Assembly: GCA_913052165.1 (NCBI GenBank)
Contig: CAJXEC010000004.1
Location: 1-59,261, forward strand
Source of the DNA: an uncultured Rhodospirillaceae bacterium
GTDB lineage: Bacteria > Pseudomonadota > Alphaproteobacteria > MPNO01 > UBA2964
Length of the DNA stretch: 59,261 nt
Reading direction: 5' to 3'
Shown here: piece after piece, positions 45,112 to 54,382 of the stretch
Layout: each line of letters begins with the position of its first letter
Position numbering within the stretch: position 1 is the stretch's first letter
Program-made: the position numbers and the translations under genes
Notes under the pieces: generated by a model
Seen by the model: only the letters and a program-made list of their open reading frames with translations
Database searches by the model: none
Told to the model about the DNA's origin: nothing

Positions 45112-45818
45112 TCAGAAGATTACTGCTCACCACAAAAGCCCAAAAATTTAAAAACAAGGGAAAAGCGATTCCCCCATTTTCAGCAAATGTTTGCTCTGCG
45201 GTAAATTCGGGATCATCCAAACAAAGCCATAGCATGAACCCGGCATAAAAAGATGCATCGCAATATTCCAGTCTCCTGGTTTGCGAGCCATTAACCTCAT
45301 CATCCCAATAATCGCTGACTTCGTCGCTGCATAATGGAGATAATTTAAGCGCTCGATAGACGCGGTTGTTTAAGCAATATGTATAATCCGGCCCCATTTT
45401 TGCTTTTGCATGATGGGAACCACGGCCCGAGAGCAGTAAAACGCGCCATTTAAACGACCACCATTGCCGATTTCCGCTGATCTACCGGCAATTCCCAAAA
45501 CGGCGCTATGGTAATTTTGGAAACGACAGCTGCGTTGTTTATCAAACAATCCACACGGCTATACCTGTCGATGGTTTTTTTCAACCATGTCCTGAACGTC
45601 AGCCTGATTTGAAATATCGGTTGGGACACAAAATGCGCGCCCGCCTTCCTGCGTGCTCGCTGAAACCACGCGATCTCCCTTTTCCGCCTCCAGCTCGGCA
45701 ATCACTGGAATGCCTCCTGCTGAGCAAACGCGTGTGCACAAGCGCGACCAAGTGTTTGCCTGCCGTCAGTTATGATCATTACTCTATCTTTTAAGGTGGG
45801 ATACACGGATGATGGCAT
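45077..45818 (-). pseudogene. Short-chain dehydrogenase/reductase pseudogene
   Basis: A decayed SDR reads on the minus strand from an ATG at 45818 (AAGGGG upstream). The N-terminal TDGRQTLGRACAHAFAQ stands for the NAD-binding TGxxxGxG region (already altered), then RVDCLINNAA, GAFYCSRAVVPIMQKQKWGR, HYAATKSA (the catalytic Tyr-x3-Lys) and EQTFAENGGIAF. These pieces are in different frames: shifts near 45720, in the T7 run at 45575-45581, and near 45455; an in-frame TAA at 45370-45372; and a deletion near 45240 that removes the segment between the MPG-like and LWLC-like motifs. No intact copy in the window. Confidence 0.85.
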
Positions 45819-45927
45819 TTCAATCCCCTTTAAATATCCATCATTCCTTAGAGCGATAGAGCGATGCAAAACAAGGGTGGGCAATTAAAGACGCAGCGAA
45901 TAGAATTCAACAAATGGGTTTAAATAG

Positions 45928-46779
45928 ATGATCGAAATTAGGCCGCTTAGGGAGGCTATTGGGGCTGAGGTCAGAGGCGTTGCTCTAGGTGAAAGCATTT
46001 CTCAAAAAGACGCCATGATCTTAAGATCCGCTTTCGTTGAATACGTTCTCCTTATTTTTCGTGGTATGGAGCTTGATGACCTTGAACTGAAGACAAGTGC
46101 CGATTGGCTTGGTTCGATTGGTAAAATACATATGCCTTTGGGACGTCGGCGAGATGAAGACCTTAATATTCAGCTGGTATCCAATATCAGGAATGAATTT
46201 AACGAAGAAATAGGGTCTTTTGGTGATAGTGATATGTGGTTTCACCACGATAACTCGTTTTCACAAGCGCCCGATAAAGCTACCTGGCTATATTCGGTTG
46301 AATTGCCAAAAACTGGTGGAAATACGCTTTTTAATAATTGTTATTTATCGTGGGAGGCTCTGCCCCATAAATTAAAAACCAAGATTGCCGGGAAGAAGGT
46401 TTTACAAGTCTACGACTACACCGTGAAACAAGAACCAGATTTATCAGATCTCGTCCGGATACCTCATTGTTGGCAGCCAGCGGTTCTCATTCATCCAGAG
46501 ACAAAACGCCCGGCCCTGTATGTTAACAGGTTAATGAGTGCGGCAATTCAGGGCATGGACAAATCTGATGCAAGCGATCTCTTGCAAGACCTTTTTTATT
46601 ACATAGAACGGATTGATTACGAACATACATGGTCCTTGGGCGACTATTTAATTTGGGACAATCGTTGTTCCGCTCACGCCAGAACCTCGTTTCCGCCGGA
46701 CCAAAGACGACTCCTAAAAAGGGGCAAAGTCGCCGGAGAAATCTTGAAACCCTTCGGCTACGACGGAAAACAGAGTTAA
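45928..46779 (+). CDS. TauD/TfdA family dioxygenase
   Basis: 283 aa, an Fe(II)/2-oxoglutarate-dependent dioxygenase. The metal ligands are H106-x-D108 in WFHHDNS and H250 in WDNRCSAHAR; the distal RR/KR-type cluster (RRLLKR) follows. The double-stranded beta-helix fold runs through the whole chain. Such enzymes oxidise sulfonates, phenoxy acids or small carboxylates. The family cannot be narrowed further. It starts just after the pseudogene on the other strand. Confidence 0.88.
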   Translation: MIEIRPLREAIGAEVRGVALGESISQKDAMILRSAFVEYVLLIFRGMELDDLELKTSADWLGSIGKIHMPLGRRRDEDLNIQLVSNIRNEFNEEIGSFGDSDMWFHHDNSFSQAPDKATWLYSVELPKTGGNTLFNNCYLSWEALPHKLKTKIAGKKVLQVYDYTVKQEPDLSDLVRIPHCWQPAVLIHPETKRPALYVNRLMSAAIQGMDKSDASDLLQDLFYYIERIDYEHTWSLGDYLIWDNRCSAHARTSFPPDQRRLLKRGKVAGEILKPFGYDGKQS

Positions 46780-46990
46780 TGCGCATAGTTGTGTGAACCC
46801 GCGTCCAAAAAAAACGAAAACTCTACATATCATTTTTAGAACATTGACCCTTAATTTGGATCACACATCGAATAAAAGTCTTGTAAGTCACACAGAATGA
46901 TTCTGTTAAAATTGGATGCATGAACTGCTTGCGTATCATTACGCGTTAACTGATGATCCATTTTACAAACCATCTACGCAGGAACAATCC

Positions 46991-47413
46991 ATGAGTGAAA
47001 CGCAATCTACCCTCAAACTCACCTATCAAGGTGCCCAAAAAATTTTAAATGCTGCCATTGCTGCAGCGTCAGAAATGGGGGTTCCTCAATGCATTTCGGT
47101 TGTTGATCAAGGGGGACATCTGATTGCTTTCGCGCGCATGGATGGGGCCTTTTCAATGTCCCTTGAAACATCGCTCCGTAAAGCGCAAACAGCCGCCTGC
47201 TATGGCATTCCATCAGGCGACATTGAAGCCGGAATTGATATTAAGTTGGCAATAGGAACTGACGGTAAGCGGATAAATCTCCCGGGTGGTCTCCCTATTA
47301 TAGTTGAGGGAAATCTGATTGGGGGGATTGGAGTAGGATCGGGAACCGGGGCCCAGGACCTAGTGGTCGCAAAAGCAGGAGTCGCTGTGATCAGCGGATC
47401 AAAGCACTTTTAA
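46991..47413 (+). CDS. GlcG/HbpS family heme-binding protein
   Basis: 140 aa from the ATG at 46991 (preceded by AGGAACAATCC); the frame is open 25 codons more. The GlcG/HbpS features are present: SVVDQGGHLIAFARMDGA (residues about 35-52), SLRKAQTAA, and the glycine-rich INLPGGLPIIVEGNLIGGIG. Members bind haem or cobalamin, or are found with glycolate and aromatic metabolism genes; the role is poorly defined. It has 211 bases upstream without another gene. Confidence 0.82.
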   Translation: MSETQSTLKLTYQGAQKILNAAIAAASEMGVPQCISVVDQGGHLIAFARMDGAFSMSLETSLRKAQTAACYGIPSGDIEAGIDIKLAIGTDGKRINLPGGLPIIVEGNLIGGIGVGSGTGAQDLVVAKAGVAVISGSKHF

Positions 47414-47499
47414 GAATAGGCCGCTCATTCCTGTTTATTGTAACTAACTACAATTTTCTAAACTTTGGGATATCCAGACAACTTGGTACTGATCAGAGA

Positions 47500-47928
47500 T
47501 TACAGCGATGCTTTTTCCAAGACAGTTAGAAGTTCTTTCGGAAGAGGCTTCTTTGTGCCGGTGGATGGATCAAAATATACCGAAACTACATCCGCTCCAG
47601 CTATTTCTCGACTGCCAACAAAAATTGCTTGGCCTAGACCGAAAGATGTTTGCCCTATCCGTGTAACCACAGTGCCAACTTCTACCCTCCCCGGATAATT
47701 AAGAGCCGAGTAGTAGCTTGCTTCGAAGTGAGCAATCGCGAAGCCGGTTAATATCTCCCGTCCCAGGCTACCCATCAGATCCTCACGAAATTTGACACGC
47801 CCATCCTCAAAATATTGATTGATGGCGCCATTATTGACATGGCCATTGGGATCTAGATCCCGATATCGGATTGATACTTCAGCCCAAGACACGAAAGAGT
47901 CACGGCTGATTTTTGATTTTTTCTTCAA
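47500..47928 (-). CDS. Acyl-CoA thioesterase, 4-hydroxybenzoyl-CoA thioesterase type
   Basis: 142 aa hotdog-fold protein; the family motif YRDLDPNGHVNNGAI includes the catalytic Asp (YRDLD) and the helix start. It would hydrolyse an acyl-CoA or aryl-CoA thioester. The start codon is apparently TTG at 47928, since no in-frame ATG precedes the motif. It follows a TauD-like gene on the same strand, with 27 bases between. Confidence 0.82.
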   Translation of the reverse strand: MKKKSKISRDSFVSWAEVSIRYRDLDPNGHVNNGAINQYFEDGRVKFREDLMGSLGREILTGFAIAHFEASYYSALNYPGRVEVGTVVTRIGQTSFGLGQAIFVGSREIAGADVVSVYFDPSTGTKKPLPKELLTVLEKASL

Positions 47929-47955
47929 CTGACAACAAGTCCCATCGGGGTTAAC

Positions 47956-49017
47956 TCAGGCGGGCTCAAATACATTTAATGGTGCCGTATGTTCTACGCC
48001 AGGCATTTCGATACCCGCGAAATTCTCTCGGAAACCCGGTACAAGTGACCTTCCATTCTCATCAACCACCCATAAACGCATAAGATGCCGTTTTTTTCCT
48101 GGCTCCTCAAAATCTTGAAATGCTGTCCTTGTGTGAACAGTTACATGGCTGTGCAAAACCTGAATATCACCCTTTTGAAAGTGAGTAGGAAAAGAGAATT
48201 TATTGGCCAGTTTCTGGAAATACGGAAAAGCCTCTCTTTGGTTTTTGGTTGCAGGGGGAACTCCAGGAAGATCCAAAGCCTTCAGCAGATGATTTCCTGC
48301 GCCCCGCCCCGAAAAAAAACCATCTTTAAAAGAAAATACGGGCAGTTTGTAAAAAGGATCTTCACCTTCTGAGATTTCACCATGTTTAGTTTGGTAAAAG
48401 TCACCGATCAAAGCTTCTGCAAGCTCAGGCCGCGTTCGGAGCATCTCGTTATAGATGGTTACAGTGCTGGCAATCAGGCTCTCTCCACCCGATTTTGCCG
48501 GCTGAATACACATCAACCAAACATTATCACATTGATCAGAGTGGTAGCTCATCTGTGCTGCAGTCTGATAACCACGAACTTTAGGATCACTATAATCACC
48601 CCCGAAATCTTTGACGTGACCAAGCATATGCCCTTTAGCGTTTTGGGAGACACAACGGCCAAATCGCGTGCCCAATCCACAGAATGCCATGGCAGCAGAC
48701 TGTGGGCCAATGTCTTCAATAGGAAGCCCTCTTACTAGAAAAAAACCGCGCCCGTGAAGTAATTCGTCTCTTAAAATAGATAACCTTTGATCAAATACTG
48801 GTAAAATGAAGTTTTCACGAGTGATATCCAAAACAGTTTTGCCATCTTCCACTAAGGAATCAACTGCCCCGAGAATTTCCAATATTTCAGTATCAGAAAG
48901 TGTATAGATCCAGTCATTAGTCCCGATCATATCCTCTGGGAACCAACCTGCAGGATCAATTACATGCATCATCGGTTCAGAGTGTTCGCGTCCTCGGGGC
49001 GCAGGCTTAAAAGTCAT
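47956..49017 (-). CDS. TauD/TfdA family dioxygenase
   Basis: 353 aa from the ATG at 49017. The metal ligands are H159-x-D161 (YHSDQCDNVW) and the distal histidine in VLHSHVTVHTRTAF; GRGFFLVRGLP precedes them. This longer TauD-like subfamily includes enzymes acting on taurine-like and small carboxylic substrates, but no specific call is safe. It is followed 27 bases later by the thioesterase gene. Confidence 0.87.
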   Translation of the reverse strand: MTFKPAPRGREHSEPMMHVIDPAGWFPEDMIGTNDWIYTLSDTEILEILGAVDSLVEDGKTVLDITRENFILPVFDQRLSILRDELLHGRGFFLVRGLPIEDIGPQSAAMAFCGLGTRFGRCVSQNAKGHMLGHVKDFGGDYSDPKVRGYQTAAQMSYHSDQCDNVWLMCIQPAKSGGESLIASTVTIYNEMLRTRPELAEALIGDFYQTKHGEISEGEDPFYKLPVFSFKDGFFSGRGAGNHLLKALDLPGVPPATKNQREAFPYFQKLANKFSFPTHFQKGDIQVLHSHVTVHTRTAFQDFEEPGKKRHLMRLWVVDENGRSLVPGFRENFAGIEMPGVEHTAPLNVFEPA

Positions 49018-49205
49018 CTTTAACTCCTGTTAAAAAAACGACAATCAAAAAGATTGGTGGGCCTTCTGGGATCAATGCAATCAAGTTGATCAAAAGTTTT
49101 ATAAGTTTTTAATCTCAAAAAAATTTTCGACTTCCCGTAAATTTTCGGGGAGGCCAGCCACAAATCCTGACACCGACCAGCGTTGATCTAAGTTAAAGCG
49201 CTTTC

Positions 49206-50261
49206 TCAAGGTTTGAGGGCCGCTTCGTAATAGTTAAGCCAGCTTTTTATGACGATTTCTTCACTAAAATTTTTTTGATATCTTTCTCTGCCATTCTTCA
49301 CCAGTGCGTCGATTAACGGACGGTTATTACTCACCAGTTGTATCTTTTTTATGAGATCGGTAGTTTTTTCGCTTTCAAATAATACTCCAGTTTCCATATC
49401 AGCTATCAAAGATAGTGGTCCTACCGTATCACTGGCAACCACAGGTATTCCGTTAGACCAAGCTTCGATTATCACATTACCAAGGGGCTCTACTCGCGAA
49501 GGCACTAACCATATATCTGCCGCCCTCGCAAAATGGGAGACGTTATCCGCCCAGGGAAAAATATGAACCCTCTCGTCTAGATCGAGAGACTGGATTTGGT
49601 TGACCAACGCCGCTTTTTTAGCGCCATCACCAACTAGCAGAAAATGGGTATCTTTTGGAAGATGTTCCAGAGCTGACAGCACCAGATCATATCCCTTGTT
49701 TTCGTGGAATCTGCCTGCACAAAAAAGAACTGTCGTCTCTATTGGAATACCGAGTTCTACTCGCAATTCATTTTTGCTCAGTATTTTACCCGGGGGCGGA
49801 GGGTCTACGAAATTCGGAAGATAAGCCACTTTGTGACTCGGCCATCCGTCTCTTTTTATATATTCGCAAATATCCTCTGTATTACCAATCAGCGCGGTTG
49901 CTCCGCGATAATACTTCAATTTGTAGTACCCCCCTAATCTACAGACCCAAGGGATATCAGCTCGAGAAGGAAAATGCTTGCTCGCTCGGCTCATCCAGGT
50001 TTGAGCCATATTGTACTTCCCCTCCCCGACAAGCTTGAGCAGGGCTACACGCGTTCCAAAATCAAAGAGACCTCCAAAACGCATCTCCTCATGCTGTATA
50101 TCCAAGGATGAGAGTTGTTCAGAGATCCAAGATCCCCTTTTTACGACCGCAGTGACTTCGCAGCGGGCTCTCAAAGCTCTCACAAAGCGTACAAAATATG
50201 CTTCCGCGCCACCGGGATTGCTGGAACCAATTATTTGAAGTATTTTTAAATTTCGGGTCAC
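49206..50261 (-). CDS. Glycosyltransferase family 4 protein
   Basis: 351 aa from a GTG at 50261. GT-B fold: the N-terminal IIGSSNPGGAEAYFVRFVRALR motif (read in two parts), a middle VLFCAGRFHENKGYDLVLSALEHL, and the C-terminal donor-binding EPLGNVIIEAWSNGIPVVAS with the EX7E motif. It transfers a sugar from a nucleotide donor, probably in lipopolysaccharide or exopolysaccharide synthesis. No other glycan genes flank it. The tRNA-Leu gene lies just upstream. Confidence 0.9.
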   Translation of the reverse strand: MTRNLKILQIIGSSNPGGAEAYFVRFVRALRARCEVTAVVKRGSWISEQLSSLDIQHEEMRFGGLFDFGTRVALLKLVGEGKYNMAQTWMSRASKHFPSRADIPWVCRLGGYYKLKYYRGATALIGNTEDICEYIKRDGWPSHKVAYLPNFVDPPPPGKILSKNELRVELGIPIETTVLFCAGRFHENKGYDLVLSALEHLPKDTHFLLVGDGAKKAALVNQIQSLDLDERVHIFPWADNVSHFARAADIWLVPSRVEPLGNVIIEAWSNGIPVVASDTVGPLSLIADMETGVLFESEKTTDLIKKIQLVSNNRPLIDALVKNGRERYQKNFSEEIVIKSWLNYYEAALKP

Positions 50262-50338
50262 AGGAAGGGAACTTTTCTCACCTAAACTAACCTGTCTTGG
50301 GTTTCACCCAGATCCTACTTGCCTCATAACTAAGTCGT

Positions 50339-50425
50339 TGGTGCCCCCAGGGAGACTCGAACTCCCACATCGTTACCGATAACAGATTTTGAGTCTGCCG
50401 CGTCTACCAGTTCCGCCACAGGGGC
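50339..50425 (-). tRNA. tRNA-Leu, anticodon CAA
   Basis: 87 bases on the minus strand with CCA encoded (50339-50341). The acceptor pairs 5'-GCCCCTG with GGGGGC; the anticodon stem/loop GCAGA-CTCAAAA-TCTGT gives anticodon CAA; a long variable arm (TTATCGGTAACGATG region) and the T loop GTTCGAGTC mark a class II leucine tRNA. Confidence 0.95.
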
Positions 50426-50581
50426 CCTTTAATCAACAGAGATGTGGATAATACATTGGATCAGCTCCCGGTCAATGAATGGTATATTGGTATTCAAAAT
50501 TCAAATTTACTTCTGTTTGTCTTGACTCTTTTCCACTGCTAACAAAAACAAGGTAAATCTTGTGCACACCGAGAGGTTAAA

Positions 50582-51163
50582 ATGCTTCAGAGCCTTTACG
50601 GTAAAATCATAAAGATATCCGGAAGACCATACGCCATATGGGCCTTAGCTGGCATTTCATTTTTAGAGAGCTCCATTTTTCCAATACCACCAGACGTATT
50701 GCTAATCCCAATGATACTGGCGGCGCCAACCCGTTGGTTCAAGATCGCGTTCATTTGCACGATTTCCTCGGTATTAGGGGGCCTTGCAGGTTACGCGATT
50801 GGCTTTTTAGCATTTGAAAGGATAGGTATGCCCCTGCTGCAGCTATATGCTTACGAAAACCAATTTTCCGAATTTAGGGGTAAATACGCAGAATATGGCC
50901 AATGGATTGTGTTTTTTGGCGGAACCACAATGTTCCCATTTAAGCTTGTGACAATTGCTTCAGGCGTTTTTGAACTCAACTTAACCAATTTTACGGTGAC
51001 ATCAATTGTCGCACGAGGCATAAGATTCTTCACTGTCGCCCTACTCCTCTGGTGGTTGGGACCTCCCATTAGAAGTTTTATAGAGAGACGCCTGGGGCTG
51101 ATAACTATACTATTTTTCGCGTTGCTTGTCGGTGGGTTTATGCTTGTTAAATACGCCTTTTAA
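50582..51163 (+). CDS. YqaA/DedA (SNARE-associated) family membrane protein
   Basis: 193 aa with four to five membrane helices. The family motif around ISFLESSIFPIPPDVLLIPM (residues about 26-45) and the later FFGGTTMFPFKLVTIASGVF are typical of YqaA-type DedA proteins. DedA proteins act as lipid-carrier flippase-like transporters, notably recycling undecaprenyl phosphate. The plus-strand set YqaA-dsbB-coq7 is a recurrent alphaproteobacterial order. Confidence 0.87.
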   Translation: MLQSLYGKIIKISGRPYAIWALAGISFLESSIFPIPPDVLLIPMILAAPTRWFKIAFICTISSVLGGLAGYAIGFLAFERIGMPLLQLYAYENQFSEFRGKYAEYGQWIVFFGGTTMFPFKLVTIASGVFELNLTNFTVTSIVARGIRFFTVALLLWWLGPPIRSFIERRLGLITILFFALLVGGFMLVKYAF

Positions 51164-51216
51164 AATAAAGGTACTTTGAATTTTTCCTAAAATGCCTAAC
51201 TAATAAGCACAGGGCT

Positions 51217-51723
51217 ATGTGGTATCAGATACAAAATTTTAGATCCGACAATAGGCTTATATGCGGAGTGCTCACTGTTACGTCGGCCTTGCTATTAGCA
51301 GGGGCGCTCTTAGGCCAGTATGTAGGTGGTTTGGAACCATGCTCACTTTGCGTAATCCAGCGTTATCCGCACATCGCTGTCATTATCTTTGGCTGGCTGG
51401 GATACAAGATGGATCTCTTGGATAACCAACGGAAAAGACTACTCTGGATGATCGGACTCTGCTTATTTAGCACCTCCGGAATAGGCTTTTGGCACGCCGG
51501 CATTGAATACGGGCTTTACAGTGGGCCCCCTAGCTGTACGGGGCCCATAGGCGGCAGTTCTCTAGAAACATTACGCTCACAATTGCTGAATGCTGAGATC
51601 GTGAGATGTGATTTAATACCTTGGTCACTGTTTGGACTGTCACTAGCAGTATATAATGGAGTTATCTCATTTACGGCCGGCGTTCTCGCTTTTTATACAG
51701 CCCAAAGAAATGGCAAACTATGA
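51217..51723 (+). CDS. dsbB: Disulfide bond formation protein B
   Basis: 168 aa, four membrane helices. The redox-active pairs are C42-SL-C45 (LEPCSLCVIQRYP) and C107/C131 in the second periplasmic loop. It re-oxidises DsbA and passes electrons to quinone. The stop overlaps the coq7 ATG by four bases (ATGA), which is a typical link. Confidence 0.9.
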   Translation: MWYQIQNFRSDNRLICGVLTVTSALLLAGALLGQYVGGLEPCSLCVIQRYPHIAVIIFGWLGYKMDLLDNQRKRLLWMIGLCLFSTSGIGFWHAGIEYGLYSGPPSCTGPIGGSSLETLRSQLLNAEIVRCDLIPWSLFGLSLAVYNGVISFTAGVLAFYTAQRNGKL

Positions 51724-52292
51724 CCCAAAGAAAAAAACCTAACCAAACGCTTGTCCAACATTTTCTTCCAGGAGATCCAGAGCCAAAGGTCCAAGTGGAA
51801 CGTATGATACGCGTCAATCATGCAGGAGAATATGGCGCCGTTCGGATCTATGAAGGCCAATTAGCCGTCCTCAAGGGCACTCCCTCCGAAGAACCAATAA
51901 GAGAGATGGCGAAGCATGAAGAACGGCATCTTGATGGGTTTAATCAATTAATCGCAGAGAGAAGGGTGCGTCCGACCGCATTATCACCTCTCTGGCACAT
52001 AGCTGGTTTTGCATTGGGCGCTGGATCTGCTCTCCTAGGGCCCAAAGCCGCAATGGCATGCACGGAAGCTATTGAGGAAGTTATTGATGAACATTATAGC
52101 GCCCAAAGAGAAAAATTAGGGGATGACGAGTCAGAGCTTAGAGAAATTATAGAAGATTATCGGCAAGATGAGGTGGCGCATAGAGATTTGGCACGAGAAA
52201 AGGGAGCTACAGATGCGCCGGGCTACGAGCTGCTGAAAACTACTATTAAAAATTCCTCCCGTCTTGCAATATGGCTAAGCACAAGAATTTAG
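51720..52292 (+). CDS. coq7: Demethoxyubiquinone hydroxylase
   Basis: 190 aa ferritin-like di-iron enzyme. Ligand-containing segments are AGEYGAVRIYEGQ, EMAKHEERHLDGF, TEAIEEVIDEHY and DYRQDEVAHRDLA, giving the expected Glu and ExxH residues. It performs the penultimate C6 hydroxylation in ubiquinone synthesis, consistent with ubiK elsewhere in the window. Confidence 0.93.
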   Translation: MTQRKKPNQTLVQHFLPGDPEPKVQVERMIRVNHAGEYGAVRIYEGQLAVLKGTPSEEPIREMAKHEERHLDGFNQLIAERRVRPTALSPLWHIAGFALGAGSALLGPKAAMACTEAIEEVIDEHYSAQREKLGDDESELREIIEDYRQDEVAHRDLAREKGATDAPGYELLKTTIKNSSRLAIWLSTRI

Positions 52293-52445
52293 AGGGTTTT
52301 ATCGAGTTACTCCTTGCGGTTAAAAAACCAGGGTCTCCAATTCGGACACGATTATTTCTTGGTTTTTCACTGTAACTGCGGGCTAATATTCTCCAAGACC
52401 ACTATATGGTCTCCCTGGTTCAGCGAGTTTTTATTCTCACGTATC

Positions 52446-53006
52446 TTAAATTGCCTCTAACTCACTATCCCAATAAAGATAGTCTCTCCAACTTTCATGC
52501 AAGTAATTGGGCGGAAACAATCGACCATTTTCTTGAAGTTGCCATACTGTTGGGCGGGACGGAGGCTGTCGAGGAAACATATTAGCGTCGCGAGGAATCA
52601 GATTCGCTTTCTTTAAATTACAAGATGAGCAAGCTGTAACAACGTTATCCCAGCTCGTTTTCCCACCCCGACATTTAGGCAATACATGATCGAAGGTTAA
52701 ATCTGGCGAGAGAAAGCTCTCGCCGCAATACTGACAAGCGAATCTGTCTCTCAAAAAAACGTTGAAACGAGTGAATGCAGGATGTCGAGCCTGAGGGATG
52801 TATTCTTTCAACGCGACAACGCTCGGCAATTTGATCGAAAAACTCGGAGAGGACACTTCTCTGTCATAACGATCCACAACGTTTACCCTATCCATAAACA
52901 CTGCTTTTATTGCGTTTTGCCATGACCACAACGACAACGGAAAGTAATTCAGCGGCCGATAATCTGCGTTTAATACTAGTGCTGGAGAGTCTATAATCGG
53001 CAACAC
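52446..53006 (-). CDS. HNH endonuclease family protein
   Basis: 186 aa. The HNH region contains CQYCGESFLSPDLTFDHVLP, then GGKTSWDNVVTACSSCNLKK, with a four-cysteine zinc site. The N-terminal LVLNADYRPL and the C-terminal NYLHESWRDYLYWD match a widespread small HNH family. Function as a nuclease is presumed. There is no ATG near the start: the first usable codon is GTG at 53006, with TTG next, because an in-frame TAA lies just upstream. Confidence 0.87.
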   Translation of the reverse strand: MLPIIDSPALVLNADYRPLNYFPLSLWSWQNAIKAVFMDRVNVVDRYDREVSSPSFSIKLPSVVALKEYIPQARHPAFTRFNVFLRDRFACQYCGESFLSPDLTFDHVLPKCRGGKTSWDNVVTACSSCNLKKANLIPRDANMFPRQPPSRPTVWQLQENGRLFPPNYLHESWRDYLYWDSELEAI

Positions 53007-53008
53007 AC

Positions 53009-53041
53009 TATCTTGTCTTTATCTTGTCTTTATCTCGTTTT
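53009..53041. repeat. Short tandem repeat before the HNH gene
   Basis: An 11-base unit TATCTTGTCTT occurs twice in tandem with a third degenerate copy (TATCTCGTTT). On the minus strand this is a purine-rich leader placed immediately before the HNH GTG start. Confidence 0.6.
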
Positions 53042-53300
53042 AGGTCCCCACATAATGTGTTAGATTTTGGAACCTTTGGCAAGACTATCTGATAGAAAAG
53101 CGCAATACGATTTGGTTTGGCATCGCATTATTGTGCACATTTTAGAGATATTTTAAAAATTGACTCCCTATTTTGATACGATCGTTCTGCGAAAAGCCTG
53201 CATATGAATAAATGGGGCTGCGCGGAAGTGAACGAATTTCAGACATTTGACATAAGTCGCGCTCGGAAGATACTTATTCGGCCTTAAGAAGGATTTGATT

Positions 53301-54182
53301 ATGAGAATTAGCCCGCTCTCAGATGTACTAGGCGCCGAGATAACCGACCTAGATCTAACTCGACCAATAAAAAAACCCGATGAAAATTTGATCAAACAGG
53401 CTTTATTGGATCATCACGTCATCGTTATCAGGGACCAAAGGCTTACGCCAGTGGAACAAGTCCAATTCTCCAACCGATTTGGCACTTTAGAAGTACCGGC
53501 AAATATTCAACATACAACTCAAGAGAGCGAACATGTGATGATCCTCTCTAACGAAATCCGACCGGATGGTACCGCAGTGGGAGTAGTCGACGGTGGCGAC
53601 TTTTGGCACTCGGACTCCTCGCACATCAGGGTTCCCTCTAAAATTACAATTCTCCAATCTGTGAAAAATCCTGTTCGTGGAGGTGATACAGAGTTCTGTA
53701 ACATGCAGGCGGTCTATAGAGCTCTTCCAGATGAACTAAAACAACAGATCGATGGGAAGTATGGCATTCACCATGTTAGCAAAGTTCGTAACAAGCGTGT
53801 GACCATATCTCCAGATCGCCCGGGCGCGAAGGAGTTCTATCAAAAACAAAGTAATGAGCGGCCAGAAGTTATACAGCCATTGGTGCTAAAACACCCTGAA
53901 ACGGGACGTAAGGCCCTATATTGCTCGCCTCGATTTACTGTTGGTATTGTGGGTATGAAGGATGATGAAGCAGATCCTATTCTTGACCAGCTATTTTCTT
54001 ACATCACTGATAAGAAACGACCCTACCATTATCGCCACAAATACAAAAATAATGACTTAGTGCTATGGGATAACAGGAGCCTTTGCCATCGGGCGGTCGG
54101 TGGGTATGGGCTTCCTGATATTCGCCGTATGCATCGGACTGTGATCGGCGGCGACGCCCCCTACAGCTCTGCCGCCGCATAG
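53301..54182 (+). CDS. TauD/TfdA family dioxygenase
   Basis: 293 aa from the ATG at 53301. The metal site is H103-x-D105 (FWHSDSS) and H263 (WDNRSLCHRA), with the C-terminal RRMHRTVIGGD segment holding the oxoglutarate-binding Arg. The N-terminal ISPLSDVLGAEITDLDLTRP is typical of TfdA/TauD. It is the third such gene in 8 kb. It lies upstream of the pseudogenised alpha/beta hydrolase. Confidence 0.9.
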   Translation: MRISPLSDVLGAEITDLDLTRPIKKPDENLIKQALLDHHVIVIRDQRLTPVEQVQFSNRFGTLEVPANIQHTTQESEHVMILSNEIRPDGTAVGVVDGGDFWHSDSSHIRVPSKITILQSVKNPVRGGDTEFCNMQAVYRALPDELKQQIDGKYGIHHVSKVRNKRVTISPDRPGAKEFYQKQSNERPEVIQPLVLKHPETGRKALYCSPRFTVGIVGMKDDEADPILDQLFSYITDKKRPYHYRHKYKNNDLVLWDNRSLCHRAVGGYGLPDIRRMHRTVIGGDAPYSSAAA

Positions 54183-54382
54183 CGTTGGCGGTAATCTGCA
54201 CATTGCTGTTTATGCTAATAAAGTCATTTACAATCCTTACACTCAAAAGACCTTTTACAAAGTTAAAATACGCTTGGCAGCCAGGATAGTTTTAAATCTC
54301 CACGACTCAATCAATCCCTGTTGTTCACAATAATTACCCATCCTAGCGTAAAAGGGATAAGGGTTGTTTCGAGGAGGGATCA

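Noticed and set aside
50339-50425. tRNA-Leu as an integration site
   Set aside because: No integrase, direct repeat of the tRNA end or mobile gene was seen in the surrounding sequence.
52323-52367. Possible terminator between coq7 and the HNH gene
   Set aside because: AAAAACCA and TGGTTTTT can pair, but the loop is about 29 bases and the stem is A/T-rich, so it is too weak to call.
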